The translations under genes and the position numbers were made by a program. From the NCBI GenBank assembly GCA_002327525.1, contig DCWG01000004.1:1-47923 (forward strand): 47,923 bases of DNA, given 5' to 3'. Positions 26,005 through 35,158 of this stretch are shown piece after piece. The stretch is from Gammaproteobacteria bacterium UBA2168 (GTDB taxonomy: Bacteria; Pseudomonadota; Gammaproteobacteria; Pseudomonadales; Azotimanducaceae). The notes beneath the pieces are model-generated. The model ran no database searches and had not been told where the DNA came from. It saw nothing but the letters and a program-made list of their open reading frames with translations. How positions within the stretch are numbered: the stretch's first letter is position 1; each line of letters starts with the position of its first letter.

Positions 26005-26412
26005 CTACTCCATCACCGTCACGACGATCTCCCGATGACCGCGGTTGTGTCGATGCTCCCATAGATAGATGCCTTGCCAGGTACCCAGGGCGAGCCGGCC
26101 CTCGATCAACGGAATAGACAGGTTCACAGTGGTCAGCGCCGATTTGATGTGCGCCGGCATGTCGTCCGGGCCCTCCTGGGTGTGGGTGTACAGCGGATCG
26201 TCTTCCCGCACCAGCCGGCACAGCCAGCTTTGCAGATCCCTCAGAACGGCCGGATCGGCGTTCTCCTGGATCAGCAGACTGGCTGAGGTATGGCGAATGA
26301 AAAGTGTGACCAAACCGTCAGTTACACCGGAACTTTGCACCACTTCCGCCACTTTGCTCGTGATGTCATAGAGGCCCTGGCCCCTGGCGGTTACCGTCAG
26401 TTTCAGATTCAT
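26005..26412 (-). CDS. yjbQ: YjbQ/UPF0047 family protein
   Basis: This 135-residue protein matches the YjbQ family end to end: VTARGQGLYDITSKV, FIRHTSASLLIQENADPAV, DDPLYTHTQEGPDDMPAHIK, and the C-terminal LGTWQGIYLWEHR. YjbQ proteins have been described as secondary thiamine-phosphate synthases that can partly replace ThiE, but their normal role is unclear. The conserved His and Glu residues of the family are present. It is a single gene, convergent with the small unknown gene on its left. Confidence 0.92.
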   Translation of the reverse strand: MNLKLTVTARGQGLYDITSKVAEVVQSSGVTDGLVTLFIRHTSASLLIQENADPAVLRDLQSWLCRLVREDDPLYTHTQEGPDDMPAHIKSALTTVNLSIPLIEGRLALGTWQGIYLWEHRHNRGHREIVVTVME

Positions 26413-26470
26413 GTCACAAATTCAGATTCATGGACGATTCTGTACTCGTCGTGCACAACCGGTGTAACAC

Positions 26471-26740
26471 ATGAGCGGGCTGTCATCCATGGTGGATCGC
26501 GGCGCATTCAGACCAACGCTGTCCACCGCGACCGTCACCGTGTGCCTGCTCGTGGACATCACCCTGAATCACTACTCTGGCATTCCCGCTGTGGGTGAGT
26601 CCATCCTGATGCTGGCGGTAGTCTGCACCGGCATGGGTAATCGAGGTTGGGCCACACTCGTGATCGCAACGCTGACAAGCGCATCCGTCCTCTCCCGACC
26701 CCTTCTCGTGCCCAACGTGCGTCTATTGAGAGGCCGCTGA
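26471..26740 (+). CDS. Possible small membrane protein
   Basis: An 89-residue frame on the plus strand contains two hydrophobic stretches (TVTVCLLVDITLNHYSGI and ILMLAVVCTGMGNRGWATLV), consistent with a small membrane protein. It fills the gap between yjbQ and the operon end, and overlaps the 3' end of the phosphoglycerol transferase/sulfatase gene by 18 bp. No ribosome-binding site is clear and no family is recognised. It could be chance or the remnant of a larger gene. Confidence 0.35.
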   Translation: MSGLSSMVDRGAFRPTLSTATVTVCLLVDITLNHYSGIPAVGESILMLAVVCTGMGNRGWATLVIATLTSASVLSRPLLVPNVRLLRGR

Positions 26741-28468
26741 ACGGTAGAAACGCTCGTGAGCGTGGCGAAACAGGCGCGCCACACGCTCCGCCGCGTCCAG
26801 GTTCTCTCTCGTCGGCGCCAGCGTGTTTCCATCACGCAACCATGACAGCACGCCACCACCCCGCGCCAGTACGGTGAGCCCGTGTGGTTCCACCAGGCCG
26901 ATATGGAAATTGTGCTCCACCGGCGCCAATCCCTGTTCGTCATCGAGTAGATTGTCGCCATAGAAGTGCTGGTTGTCGTCAACGCCCAGCAACCCCAGCA
27001 AGGTCGCGGGTAAACTCATGGTGGAACCAAGGTGCTCGACGGTGCGCGCTCCCAGTTCCGGGTGCATCAACACTACCGGCACCCGGTAACCCGCGATGGG
27101 CACCAGCGCCTGACCGATCAGTTTGGGTCCATGGTCTGCCACCACCACCAGCAGCGTATCGTCGAACCAGTCGTGACGCCTCGCTTCTTCGACGAACGCG
27201 CCAAGGGCATAGTCGGCATAAGCCACCGCATATTCGGCCCGCCTCTCGTGCGCGGGGTAAGCCACCCGGCCATCCGGAAAGTCGAATGGGCGGTGGTTGG
27301 TGACCGTGAGTGTGGAGACGAAAACGCGCTCATGCTCACGGGTCAGTCGATCCATTTCAGCGACGACGCGTTGGAACAATATCTCGTCCGCCACTCCCCA
27401 GCTCGTTTCGAACCACGGCTCGTCGAAGTCGTAACGACTCGTCATCTCGTCGAAACCAGTACCGCGCCAGTACGTGAAGAAACCTGAAAAATCGGGCCAC
27501 CCGCCATAAATGAAGCTGCTGTGGAAACCCGCATGCCCGAGTACGCGCGGCAGTGATGGCAGTTGCTCGAAGCCTTCGCGCTGATTCAGCGCTATGCCGG
27601 GTAACGGCGGATAGCCGTTGAGAATAGCCTCCAATCCGCGAGTGGTACGGCTGCCCGTCGCGTACACGCCAGCGAGATATACCCCTTCGCCGGACATTTT
27701 CTGCAGCTGCGGCATGTAGCGTGGACGCAGCTCCGGATCCCACCACGCCTGCCCCGAGTAAGACTCCATGACCAGGATGATGAGGTGTTTGGCGCCAATC
27801 GCCTCGGGCATGGGCACCGACCCCTTCACATATGGCTTCGCTATGCGCGGCGCCCAGTACGCATCTTCCCAACCACGATTGTCGGTACCTGCCGCGCGCA
27901 ACACACCGAGGTATCCGTTGCTTGCCAGATCGTTCAGAAAACGTGAGTGCCCTGGTGTCGGCACAGGTACCAGGACCACGGTGAGGAGACCCGCCGCGAA
28001 AAATCCGGCAGGCCAGTGCCAGGGTACATCGTCCGGGAGCCATCGTCGCACCCAGCGATACCACAGCCAGACGATCAATAGAAACGGGGCGAGAAACAGG
28101 CTGAGATAGAATTGGTCTTCCAGAAACACCAGTACCTCTTTCGGATAACCCAGGTAGTGGAATACCAACCGGTCCAGCCGTCCTTCGAATTCCGACCAGA
28201 AGAAGATCTCGGCAATCAACACCACCGCCATGATCCCAAGTGTGAGGGCCAGCCACGCATGTCGTATCCAACGCCCTCCCAGCAACCCGACGCCCAAAAA
28301 GGCACCGATCAGGGTGAGCGCCAGCAGATCATTGAGCACACCGATCGCCAGCCTCGGCCAGAGTAGCGACCACGAATAGCTGACCGACAACTCGTGGATC
28401 AAAACCAGACGTACGCAGAACCCGAGCGCGACCCACATAGCCGCGAAACGTGACACGAAACCAATCAC
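26723..28468 (-). CDS. LTA synthase-like phosphoglycerol transferase / sulfatase, membrane-bound
   Basis: This 581-residue protein has about five N-terminal membrane helices (through residue ~170) and a C-terminal alkaline-phosphatase-superfamily domain of the LTA synthase/OpgB/EptA type facing the periplasm. Metal and nucleophile residues are visible: Glu235 in VMESYSG, the Thr nucleophile in SRTTRG (275 or 276), and the metal-binding DHG at 445-447. Family members move phosphoglycerol or phosphoethanolamine groups from phospholipids to glycans or lipids. It is the last gene of the lipid-transport operon and overlaps the RND gene by four bases, so a role in modifying an envelope lipid or glycan is inferred. 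Confidence 0.85.
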   Translation of the reverse strand: MIGFVSRFAAMWVALGFCVRLVLIHELSVSYSWSLLWPRLAIGVLNDLLALTLIGAFLGVGLLGGRWIRHAWLALTLGIMAVVLIAEIFFWSEFEGRLDRLVFHYLGYPKEVLVFLEDQFYLSLFLAPFLLIVWLWYRWVRRWLPDDVPWHWPAGFFAAGLLTVVLVPVPTPGHSRFLNDLASNGYLGVLRAAGTDNRGWEDAYWAPRIAKPYVKGSVPMPEAIGAKHLIILVMESYSGQAWWDPELRPRYMPQLQKMSGEGVYLAGVYATGSRTTRGLEAILNGYPPLPGIALNQREGFEQLPSLPRVLGHAGFHSSFIYGGWPDFSGFFTYWRGTGFDEMTSRYDFDEPWFETSWGVADEILFQRVVAEMDRLTREHERVFVSTLTVTNHRPFDFPDGRVAYPAHERRAEYAVAYADYALGAFVEEARRHDWFDDTLLVVVADHGPKLIGQALVPIAGYRVPVVLMHPELGARTVEHLGSTMSLPATLLGLLGVDDNQHFYGDNLLDDEQGLAPVEHNFHIGLVEPHGLTVLARGGGVLSWLRDGNTLAPTRENLDAAERVARLFRHAHERFYRSAASQ

Positions 28469-31032
28469 ATGGCGCGCTCGACCAAAGGGCTACGCGGTTC
28501 GAGCCAGGAAAGCAGTACTGGTAGCAGGAAGATGGCAAAAAACAAAAGCATGGCCACCGCCACCGTGAGCAGCACTCCGATCGACGCCATGCCCTGATGG
28601 GGCGAAAAAGACAGCGCCGCGAAAGTACCCACCGTGGTGAGTGTGGACAACAACACCGCTCGCGGTGTCGAAGAGTGCATGAGATGCTCGACATCACCGG
28701 CCGAGCGATAACGGTCGACCACATGGATGCCGTTGTCGACTCCTAATCCGAATATGAGTGGCAGTACGAGAATGTTCGCCATGTTCAGCGGTGCGTCCAA
28801 CAAAACCCCGAACGCTAGCGTGAACAAAGCGCTCAACGTCAGCGGGATGGCTATCATAAGCGCCCAGCGCACCTTCCGGAACATGATCAGCAACACGAGC
28901 AGGATACTGACCAGAGCAAACACCAGCGCTTGCTGAAAACTGGTGACGACGATGTCCCCAACTCCCCACTCGATCACCGGGCGCCCGGTAGCCCTGGGCG
29001 CGACACTACGCACGTCCTCGATGAATCGACTGAGCGTCTCCACACGGGCCACGTTTTCCTGCGGCAGAACCACCGAGAGGTGTTGACCGGTATTCCCTAC
29101 CAGGCGCTCGCGCAGATCGGGTGGCAAGTCCTCGAACACGATGGCGCGGGCATCGAGCGCACGCCTGAGCCAGTCGAGTTCGTCCTCGAGATTGGCGACC
29201 ATGCCACGCTGCCAGGCAAGCAACTCTGCGTCGCCCGCCACTTTCAGGCCGGTGAGAGCCTCTATCAGCGCATCGTATCTTCCCGCCACGTTGTAGGACT
29301 GCGCCACCTCAAGCAGCACCGTTGTGTGATGCCGCAGATCCGCCACACCTGGTGCAGCAGCTTTTCGGGCGGGATCGAGTGCGCTGTAAAGCAGCGCGTT
29401 CAGATCTTCGATGATATAGAGCTTCTCGTCCTGATCCGAAGGGACATAGTCCAATCGGGTGACCACCGAATCGACCATCGTGAGTTCTTCAAGCGCGGCC
29501 TCTTCCAGCGGCCGGTCGGTCAGCACATGCAAGACGTAGTCCGTGGCCAGCTTCTCCGATTGCAGTCTTCGCAGTGCGACCATCGATTCTGCGTTCTCAT
29601 CCTTGAGTGCCAACACGCTGTAGTCGAACTCCGCGCGCGCTGCGAACATCAACGCACCAACCGATAGCAGGGCGATCGCACCCACCACCACGCTTCGATT
29701 GGTGACCAGAAGCACCACGAATTTCTCACTCGATGGCAGATCTGTCTTGTGGCTACGTATGCGGCCGCACAGTGTGTAGAAGGCTGGCAGCAGCGTAAAC
29801 GCCAGAAATGCGGCGATGAACATCCCACCGGCCGAAATGATGCCGAGATCGGCGAGCCCCTTGTAAGCCGTTGGTACGAATCCGAGAAACCCCAACGCCG
29901 TGGTGAGCGTGCAGATTGCAATCGCACCTCCTACGCTGCGCGTGGCGGTGCCGAGGGCCGCCCGTGGCGAGACCACGCCTATATTCACGGCTTCCTGATA
30001 CCGCAGCGAGAAGTGAATGGCAAAGTCGACGCTAAGCCCGAAAAACATGACGATGAACACGACCGAGAGCGTGTTGTACTCTCCGACGGCGAGCATTGCA
30101 TAGGCAGCCGTCCACACTGCCCCGACGCCCAGCATCAGCAGCGTCGCCGCGATGATGCGCAGACTGCGCACACCGATAAAAAGCACCGCCGCAAGTAGTG
30201 CCAGCGACAGCCAGCCGGCCATCTGAACACCGGTAACCGCCGCCTGAATCTCCTCGAAGGCAAGCGCGATCTCACCAGTAATCTCCACTGTCACCCCTTC
30301 GGGTAGCGGTGTCGAAGACACGATTTCCCGCAAACCTGACATCACCTCCTCATTGGGAACGGCAATGCCTGAGTCTTTGCGTCCCTTGAGCGAAATAACC
30401 CTGAATACAGGAGGATCAATCTCGAATAGTTCATTGGTCCACAACACCGTGGCATCCTCACCGGCCAGTACCGCCTCGCCCGAGCGTACGAGATGAGTGA
30501 CGATGGTATCCAATCCACTAGGCGGATCGTTCTCGATACCGCCTGCCACCAGCTCGAGAATGCCTCGCAAACTCGGATCTTCCGCCACGGAGGTCAGGAC
30601 GGGTTGTGCTTCCGCCAGGCGATCCGCCATATCCTCGACTTCGTCGAGGTCCATGTACAACAGTGTGTTGTCGCGAAAAAAAACGGCGTTCTGCGGTGCG
30701 TATACGGCCGTGAACAAATCCGTGTTCGCACGAATGCGGGATTCAAGCGCCACCGCCGTATCTTCGACCTGTTTGAACTCATCACCCCAGATCACGACGA
30801 CGGCGGTGCGTACCATGTCCGGAAACTCCGCCTCAAAGCGATCGAAATCATCCCGCCACCCGGCGTCCTGTTCGATGAGATCGCTCAGATTGGAATTGAT
30901 TCGAAACTGCTGAACCGAGGCCCAGCCACAGGCCACGGTGACCAATGCGATTGCAGCCAATACCCACCAGGGGTATGCGGTGACTCCTGCTACCCAACGC
31001 TCAAGCACTCTCACGATCCAACGCTCGATCAT
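28465..31032 (-). CDS. RND (MMPL-type) lipid transporter, HpnN-like
   Basis: This 855-residue inner-membrane RND protein has two repeats, each a membrane helix, a large periplasmic loop and five more helices. The N-terminal loop has the NSNLSDLIEQDAGWRDDFDRF and LAEAQPVLTSVAEDPSLRG style of hopanoid-associated HpnN proteins. The membrane halves show the RND motifs FIVMFFGLSVDFAIHF and LPLIFGLGVDNGIHVVDRY. In Rhodopseudomonas, HpnN moves hopanoids towards the outer membrane. No squalene-hopene cyclase is in this window, so the cargo may be another lipid. It overlaps the mlaA-like gene upstream and the phosphoglycerol transferase gene downstream by four bases each. Confidence 0.87.
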   Translation of the reverse strand: MIERWIVRVLERWVAGVTAYPWWVLAAIALVTVACGWASVQQFRINSNLSDLIEQDAGWRDDFDRFEAEFPDMVRTAVVVIWGDEFKQVEDTAVALESRIRANTDLFTAVYAPQNAVFFRDNTLLYMDLDEVEDMADRLAEAQPVLTSVAEDPSLRGILELVAGGIENDPPSGLDTIVTHLVRSGEAVLAGEDATVLWTNELFEIDPPVFRVISLKGRKDSGIAVPNEEVMSGLREIVSSTPLPEGVTVEITGEIALAFEEIQAAVTGVQMAGWLSLALLAAVLFIGVRSLRIIAATLLMLGVGAVWTAAYAMLAVGEYNTLSVVFIVMFFGLSVDFAIHFSLRYQEAVNIGVVSPRAALGTATRSVGGAIAICTLTTALGFLGFVPTAYKGLADLGIISAGGMFIAAFLAFTLLPAFYTLCGRIRSHKTDLPSSEKFVVLLVTNRSVVVGAIALLSVGALMFAARAEFDYSVLALKDENAESMVALRRLQSEKLATDYVLHVLTDRPLEEAALEELTMVDSVVTRLDYVPSDQDEKLYIIEDLNALLYSALDPARKAAAPGVADLRHHTTVLLEVAQSYNVAGRYDALIEALTGLKVAGDAELLAWQRGMVANLEDELDWLRRALDARAIVFEDLPPDLRERLVGNTGQHLSVVLPQENVARVETLSRFIEDVRSVAPRATGRPVIEWGVGDIVVTSFQQALVFALVSILLVLLIMFRKVRWALMIAIPLTLSALFTLAFGVLLDAPLNMANILVLPLIFGLGVDNGIHVVDRYRSAGDVEHLMHSSTPRAVLLSTLTTVGTFAALSFSPHQGMASIGVLLTVAVAMLLFFAIFLLPVLLSWLEPRSPLVERAM

Positions 31033-31778
31033 TCTGCGGCGCTATCCCCGAAGGCGGAGTCCTCATCCTCCCACTCGTCGTCGAAGAACTCGTCGAACTC
31101 GTCCATGGGGGGATCGCCATCGTACGCGTTAAACTTGCGCAGCTGGAAGTAGGCATCGCGGGTGAACGCGTACGGGTCGATGGCTCCCGCGTCTCTGGCA
31201 TCCGTCGCGCCCAGAGTGTTCGCCCGGGTATTCAGCACATCCAGCGATGCCACCGCAATATCGTAGTCGCTGCCCAGGATGACCCTCGGGAAAAATCCGC
31301 GAATCACCAGGTCGGGCAGATCCCTGATGGTGGACGGACCGAAGAACGGAACGTAGACGTAGCGGCTACGCGTATAACCCCACACAGCGAGCGTCTGTCC
31401 GAAGTCCTCGTCCTGTTGCCGCAGGCCCGCAATCGCGGCAACGTCGACCAAACCCGCGAGGCCCAGGGTGCTGTTCATTAAGAAACGGACCAGCTCGATC
31501 GTTCCCGACGAGGGTTTACCCTGCAAGTAACCGTTCACGGCGCTGTTGAGACCACGCAAATTGGCGAAGAAGTTGGTCACACCGGTTCGTACGAAATCGG
31601 GTATGACCCGTTCGTATCCGCGCGCTACGGGTACCAACACTGCTTTGTCGATAGCATCGGTGATTTCATACGATTTACGATTGGCCCTCTCCGCCGTGTC
31701 GTACATGGCGTATTCCGGCCCCTCGAGCGTCGCGCAACCCGTCAGCCCCAGCAGTACACCCAGCATGATTGACCGCAT
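31029..31778 (-). CDS. MlaA/VacJ-like outer-membrane lipoprotein
   Basis: This 249-residue lipoprotein has a lipobox LTGC (Cys15). The MlaA core includes ERANRKSYEITDAIDKAVL, NFFANLRGLNSAVNGYLQGK, RFLMNSTLGLAGLVDVA, DEDFGQTLAVWGY and YVPFFGPSTIRD, covering the family. In E. coli MlaA forms an outer-membrane channel that removes phospholipid from the outer leaflet and passes it to MlaC. The C-terminal ~25 residues are extremely acidic (DEFDEFFDDEWEDED), a tail not present in the E. coli protein. It starts 10 bp after the mlaC-like gene and overlaps the RND gene by four bases. No MlaD, MlaE or MlaF gene is in the window. Confidence 0.9.
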   Translation of the reverse strand: MRSIMLGVLLGLTGCATLEGPEYAMYDTAERANRKSYEITDAIDKAVLVPVARGYERVIPDFVRTGVTNFFANLRGLNSAVNGYLQGKPSSGTIELVRFLMNSTLGLAGLVDVAAIAGLRQQDEDFGQTLAVWGYTRSRYVYVPFFGPSTIRDLPDLVIRGFFPRVILGSDYDIAVASLDVLNTRANTLGATDARDAGAIDPYAFTRDAYFQLRKFNAYDGDPPMDEFDEFFDDEWEDEDSAFGDSAAE

Positions 31779-31788
31779 GTCGTGCTCC

Positions 31789-32406
31789 TCAACTCCCTGG
31801 CTGACCGTAAGCGGTAATGTTAGCCTCGATCTCGCCTAAAAGCGCGTCGAAGCCGTCGCGCTTGACAATACTGCGATACTCCGCGCGCCTGAGTGACAGA
31901 TCGCTCACACCATCCGCCACCACGTTGAACACACGCTCACCGCGAAAGTAGTAATCCAGGTTGACAGGATCACCGGATTTGCGATGCAGGCGGGTCGTCA
32001 CCATCCAGCCGCGGCCGGCTTCCTTTGTCGCCAGCGTCTCGAAGTGCTGATCATCGAAGCTATCGAACCGGTCGGCGTACGTCGCAACAATCAGCGTCAT
32101 CAGGAGCCTCTGAAAATCACTGCGCTGTTTCTCCGACAGATCCCGCCAGGTCGAGCCCAGGCTGATTCGTGAAATGGTCTGGGCATCGAACAGCACCCCC
32201 ACGGGTTCCCGAAGCATTTGCACACGCGCTTCGTAAGTCTGGGTATGCATCACGCCAATGAGTAACTCGTGGAGGGCATCCACGCGCTCCGTGGCCCTTG
32301 CGCCATTCACCTCATCCGTTTCCCGCGTCTGCGCCTGGCTGGCGGGACCCGCCAGGGTGATAAGCAAAGCCGCCACAGCGAATGTCGTTGCCAGGCTCGC
32401 GCTCAT
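31789..32406 (-). CDS. MlaC-like periplasmic lipid-binding protein
   Basis: From ATG 32406 this is a 205-residue protein with a signal peptide (about 1-26, ending PASQAQ) and a MlaC/Ttg2-type domain: LREPVGVLFDAQTISRISLG, TWRDLSEKQRSDFQRLL, YADRFDSF, and VNLDYYFRGERVFNVVADG. HpnM of hopanoid clusters belongs to the same family. It would ferry lipid between the inner-membrane pump and the MlaA-like protein. The ATG overlaps the TatM stop by four bases (ATGA), so the TRAP and lipid genes are translationally coupled. The frame is open upstream inside tatM, but that part is not protein-like. Confidence 0.88.
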   Translation of the reverse strand: MSASLATTFAVAALLITLAGPASQAQTRETDEVNGARATERVDALHELLIGVMHTQTYEARVQMLREPVGVLFDAQTISRISLGSTWRDLSEKQRSDFQRLLMTLIVATYADRFDSFDDQHFETLATKEAGRGWMVTTRLHRKSGDPVNLDYYFRGERVFNVVADGVSDLSLRRAEYRSIVKRDGFDALLGEIEANITAYGQPGS

Positions 32407-33683
32407 TGGATGAAGGCCATGGAGAACCAGGGAACGTAGGTAATGAGTACCAGGGCGACCAGCAGGACCACCGTGAAAGGCCAGCAGGCGGCATAGATCT
32501 CCAGAATCGGCCGTTCGAAGCGATAACTCGCGATGAAGAGATTCATCCCTACCGGGGGTGTGAAGTAGCCGATCTGCATGTTGGCGAGAAAGATGATGCC
32601 GAGATGTACCGGGTGAACGCCATAGCCTACCGCAACCGGCAGGATCAGTGGCACCATGATGACCAGTGCCGAAAAGATATCCAACACCGCACCCAGCAGC
32701 AGCAGCAACACATTGAGCAGCAGGAGGAAGGTCACGGCGCTGTCGATGTTTGCCCGAATGAACTCGAACAGACGCTGCGGAACCTCGGCGTCGACCAGAA
32801 AGTTGGTGAATGCAAGCGCCACACCGAGAATCAGCAGGATACCGCCCACCATCACCATCGAATCGATGGCGATGCGGGGCAACTGACCGAGAGGTACTTC
32901 CCTGTAGAAGAGAACCTGCGCGATCACGACGTAGAAAGCGGTGACCGCGGCTGCCTCCGATACGGCGAAGTAGCCGGAATAGATGCCGCCCAGCACCACG
33001 ACCGGCAGCGGCAGCTCCCAGCGTGCATCCCACATGGCGGCCACCACCTCGCGCGCGGAAAACGGGGTCCGGGGTATGTGCCCGTCCCTGTTCACCCACA
33101 GCGTCCACGCGATCAGCAGCCCCAGCATCAGCAGCAGCGGAAGAATTCCCGCCATGAACAGATCCACCACCGTAAAAGCCGGTCCGACATCCAGCTGCTG
33201 TGCCACGATGCCATACAAAATCAACGGTAGCGAGGGCACCAGCAACAGACCAAGGCTGCCGGAGGTCGTCACCAGTCCCAATGAAAAGCGCTCCGAAAAA
33301 CCGGACCGCGTCAACGCCGGAAACAGCAATGCGCCGAGCGCCACGATGGTCACACCAGAGGCCCCGGTGAGGGCGGTGAACACCGCACAGGCAACCAGGC
33401 CCACGATAGCGACACCACTCGGCAGAGCTCCGAACACACTGCGCGCCAGTCGCACCAACCGCTCCGACGTTCGTGCTTCTGAGAGGATATAACCGGCAAA
33501 AGTGAATAGCGGCAGGGCCACCAGCAACGGCGTGTCCACGATTCGGTAGACTTCTATGGCGACGATCGCGAGGTCGATGTCCTGCGCTACGAATCCGAGC
33601 ATCGCCGCACCCATCAGCACAGCGAACAGCGGTGCGCCCGCGACGGCGGCCAGAACAAGAACACCCAGGCCCAGCCAGATCAC
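32403..33683 (-). CDS. TRAP transporter large membrane subunit (DctM/TatM)
   Basis: This 426-residue protein has about 12 membrane helices across its length, matching the DctM family. It has the family start (LGLGVLVLAAVAGAPLFAVL), the middle PALTRSGFSERFSLGLVTTS, LVPSLPLILYGIVAQ, and the C-terminal LIILPVAVGYGVHPVHLGII-like segment followed by TPPVGMNLF. It couples solute uptake to an ion gradient together with the Q and P subunits. It overlaps tatQ upstream and the mlaC-like gene downstream by four bases each. The substrate is inferred to be hydrophobic, from the neighbouring genes. Confidence 0.93.
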   Translation of the reverse strand: MIWLGLGVLVLAAVAGAPLFAVLMGAAMLGFVAQDIDLAIVAIEVYRIVDTPLLVALPLFTFAGYILSEARTSERLVRLARSVFGALPSGVAIVGLVACAVFTALTGASGVTIVALGALLFPALTRSGFSERFSLGLVTTSGSLGLLLVPSLPLILYGIVAQQLDVGPAFTVVDLFMAGILPLLLMLGLLIAWTLWVNRDGHIPRTPFSAREVVAAMWDARWELPLPVVVLGGIYSGYFAVSEAAAVTAFYVVIAQVLFYREVPLGQLPRIAIDSMVMVGGILLILGVALAFTNFLVDAEVPQRLFEFIRANIDSAVTFLLLLNVLLLLLGAVLDIFSALVIMVPLILPVAVGYGVHPVHLGIIFLANMQIGYFTPPVGMNLFIASYRFERPILEIYAACWPFTVVLLVALVLITYVPWFSMAFIQ

Positions 33684-34147
33684 GGCGGTGCCACTACGTG
33701 CACGAGATACCTCAGTGCCATCACCAGTCCACCGACCGGCAGTACCACCTCACACGCCCAGGCGGGCACCAAAGCGAACGCCACTATCTCATCGGCGTAC
33801 TCGAGCAAGACGAACTGCAGGCTATACCAGGCAAAGGTGAACAGCACCGCACAAGTGAAGAGGTTGGCAAACCGTTTCAGGTGCCTCCTGAAGCGCTCTG
33901 GCACATGGCGGGTTACCGCATCGATGTTGATGTGCTCGTCGTTACGCGATGCCACCATGGCGCCAACCATGGCGACCCATAACACCAGTACCCGGACCAG
34001 CCCGTCCCCCCACAGGAGCCCGGTCCCGAACAGATTGCGTGCACCCACCTGCCAGGCGGCGATGGCTACCATGACGGTGACTAAGACTACGAGTATGCCC
34101 GACTCGACCAGTCTCAACGCGGCGCCAATGCGTCGCAGCATGTCCAT
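33680..34147 (-). CDS. TRAP transporter small membrane subunit (DctQ/TatQ)
   Basis: This 155-residue protein has four predicted membrane helices and the DctQ layout: ESGILVVLVTVMVAIAAWQV, LFGTGLLWGDGLVRVLVLWV, and the conserved ASRNDEHINIDAVTRHVP segment between helices 2 and 3. It starts immediately after the stop of tatP, with no spacing, and overlaps tatM by four bases. Its role is to complete the TRAP membrane complex with TatM. Confidence 0.92.
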   Translation of the reverse strand: MDMLRRIGAALRLVESGILVVLVTVMVAIAAWQVGARNLFGTGLLWGDGLVRVLVLWVAMVGAMVASRNDEHINIDAVTRHVPERFRRHLKRFANLFTCAVLFTFAWYSLQFVLLEYADEIVAFALVPAWACEVVLPVGGLVMALRYLVHVVAPP

Positions 34148-35158
34148 TCAGTGATCCAGACTTCTGTATTCGCTGATGGCTGCCAGCAGCGAGCGGTACA
34201 AGTCGGCCGAGATGTAGCCTCCGTCGACCAGTTGCCGTCCCGCCAGCTGTGCCTGTTGGCGCCACTTCAGGAGCTCGTCTTCTGCCACATCCGCGAATAT
34301 GAGCCCCTGTTTTCTCAGCGCCTCCAACGCCTGGCCATGGTCACGGCGCGCGCGCGCGTTGACCCTGCCGACAATGTCTTCCATTACCTGTCGAACAACG
34401 GCCTGATCCGTATCTGCAAGACGTCCGTAAGGGCGCTCGGCAACAGTGAGCAGTCCATAAACATACAACAGCGGCAGGTTGGTGAGGTGTCGCAGTTGGG
34501 TGTGCCATTGCAGCGCTACAGCGCCGACCGGCGGCACCGCGACACTGTTGATCAGTCCAGTTTGAAGGCCACCCAGCACATCGGCAATGGAAAGCGGAAT
34601 CGGCGTGACACCGAAGGCACGCAATGCCCGCGCTGAGCCCTCGTCGCCATCAGGAACCCACACTTTCTGAGCGCGCACCTCCGCCACGCTGGCGACCGGC
34701 TGCTTGGACATGGCGTAGGCGAATCCCACCTCCGCAAGTCCGAACGAGATGTACCCCTCGTCTGCCAGGCCGGAAACGAGCATCGGATCGAGACGCGAAC
34801 GGACGAAGTCGACTTCCTCCAGCGACTCGAACACCATTGGCATGTTGTACAACTGTATGTCGCTGTAGTGCTGAATGAGTCCACCGGCCGTGACCACGGC
34901 CCCGTGCAGCTGTCCGAGACGCATCTTGCGCAACACAGACAGATCGTTACCCATGACACCACCGGGATAGAACTTGAAATTCACCCGGCCTTGCGTATCG
35001 CGCTCGACCCGCTCGCCCGCCTCACGCAGCAGCCGCATCCAGGTGGATCCTTCCGGCGATAGCGTCGCGATCTTGAGCGTGGCGCCCTGAGCCGTCGTCA
35101 GCGATGCCAGCACAAGGGACGCAATCAGGCACAAAGGTCTAAAAATACGCATCGGCAC
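34148..35158 (-). CDS. TRAP transporter solute-binding protein (DctP/TatP)
   Basis: This 336-residue protein has a signal peptide (about 1-25, ASLTTAQGA) and a DctP-type binding domain: LKIATLSPEGSTWMRLLREA, RVNFKFYPGGVMGND, and KVWVPDGDEGSARALRAFG, the last corresponding to the ligand-arginine helix region. It resembles the P subunits that work with TatT (T. pallidum Tp0957) more than sialic-acid or dicarboxylate binders. The likely cargo is hydrophobic, given the lipid-trafficking genes downstream. Its start lies within the 3' end of tatT (20-bp overlap) and its stop abuts tatQ. Confidence 0.88.
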   Translation of the reverse strand: MPMRIFRPLCLIASLVLASLTTAQGATLKIATLSPEGSTWMRLLREAGERVERDTQGRVNFKFYPGGVMGNDLSVLRKMRLGQLHGAVVTAGGLIQHYSDIQLYNMPMVFESLEEVDFVRSRLDPMLVSGLADEGYISFGLAEVGFAYAMSKQPVASVAEVRAQKVWVPDGDEGSARALRAFGVTPIPLSIADVLGGLQTGLINSVAVPPVGAVALQWHTQLRHLTNLPLLYVYGLLTVAERPYGRLADTDQAVVRQVMEDIVGRVNARARRDHGQALEALRKQGLIFADVAEDELLKWRQQAQLAGRQLVDGGYISADLYRSLLAAISEYRSLDH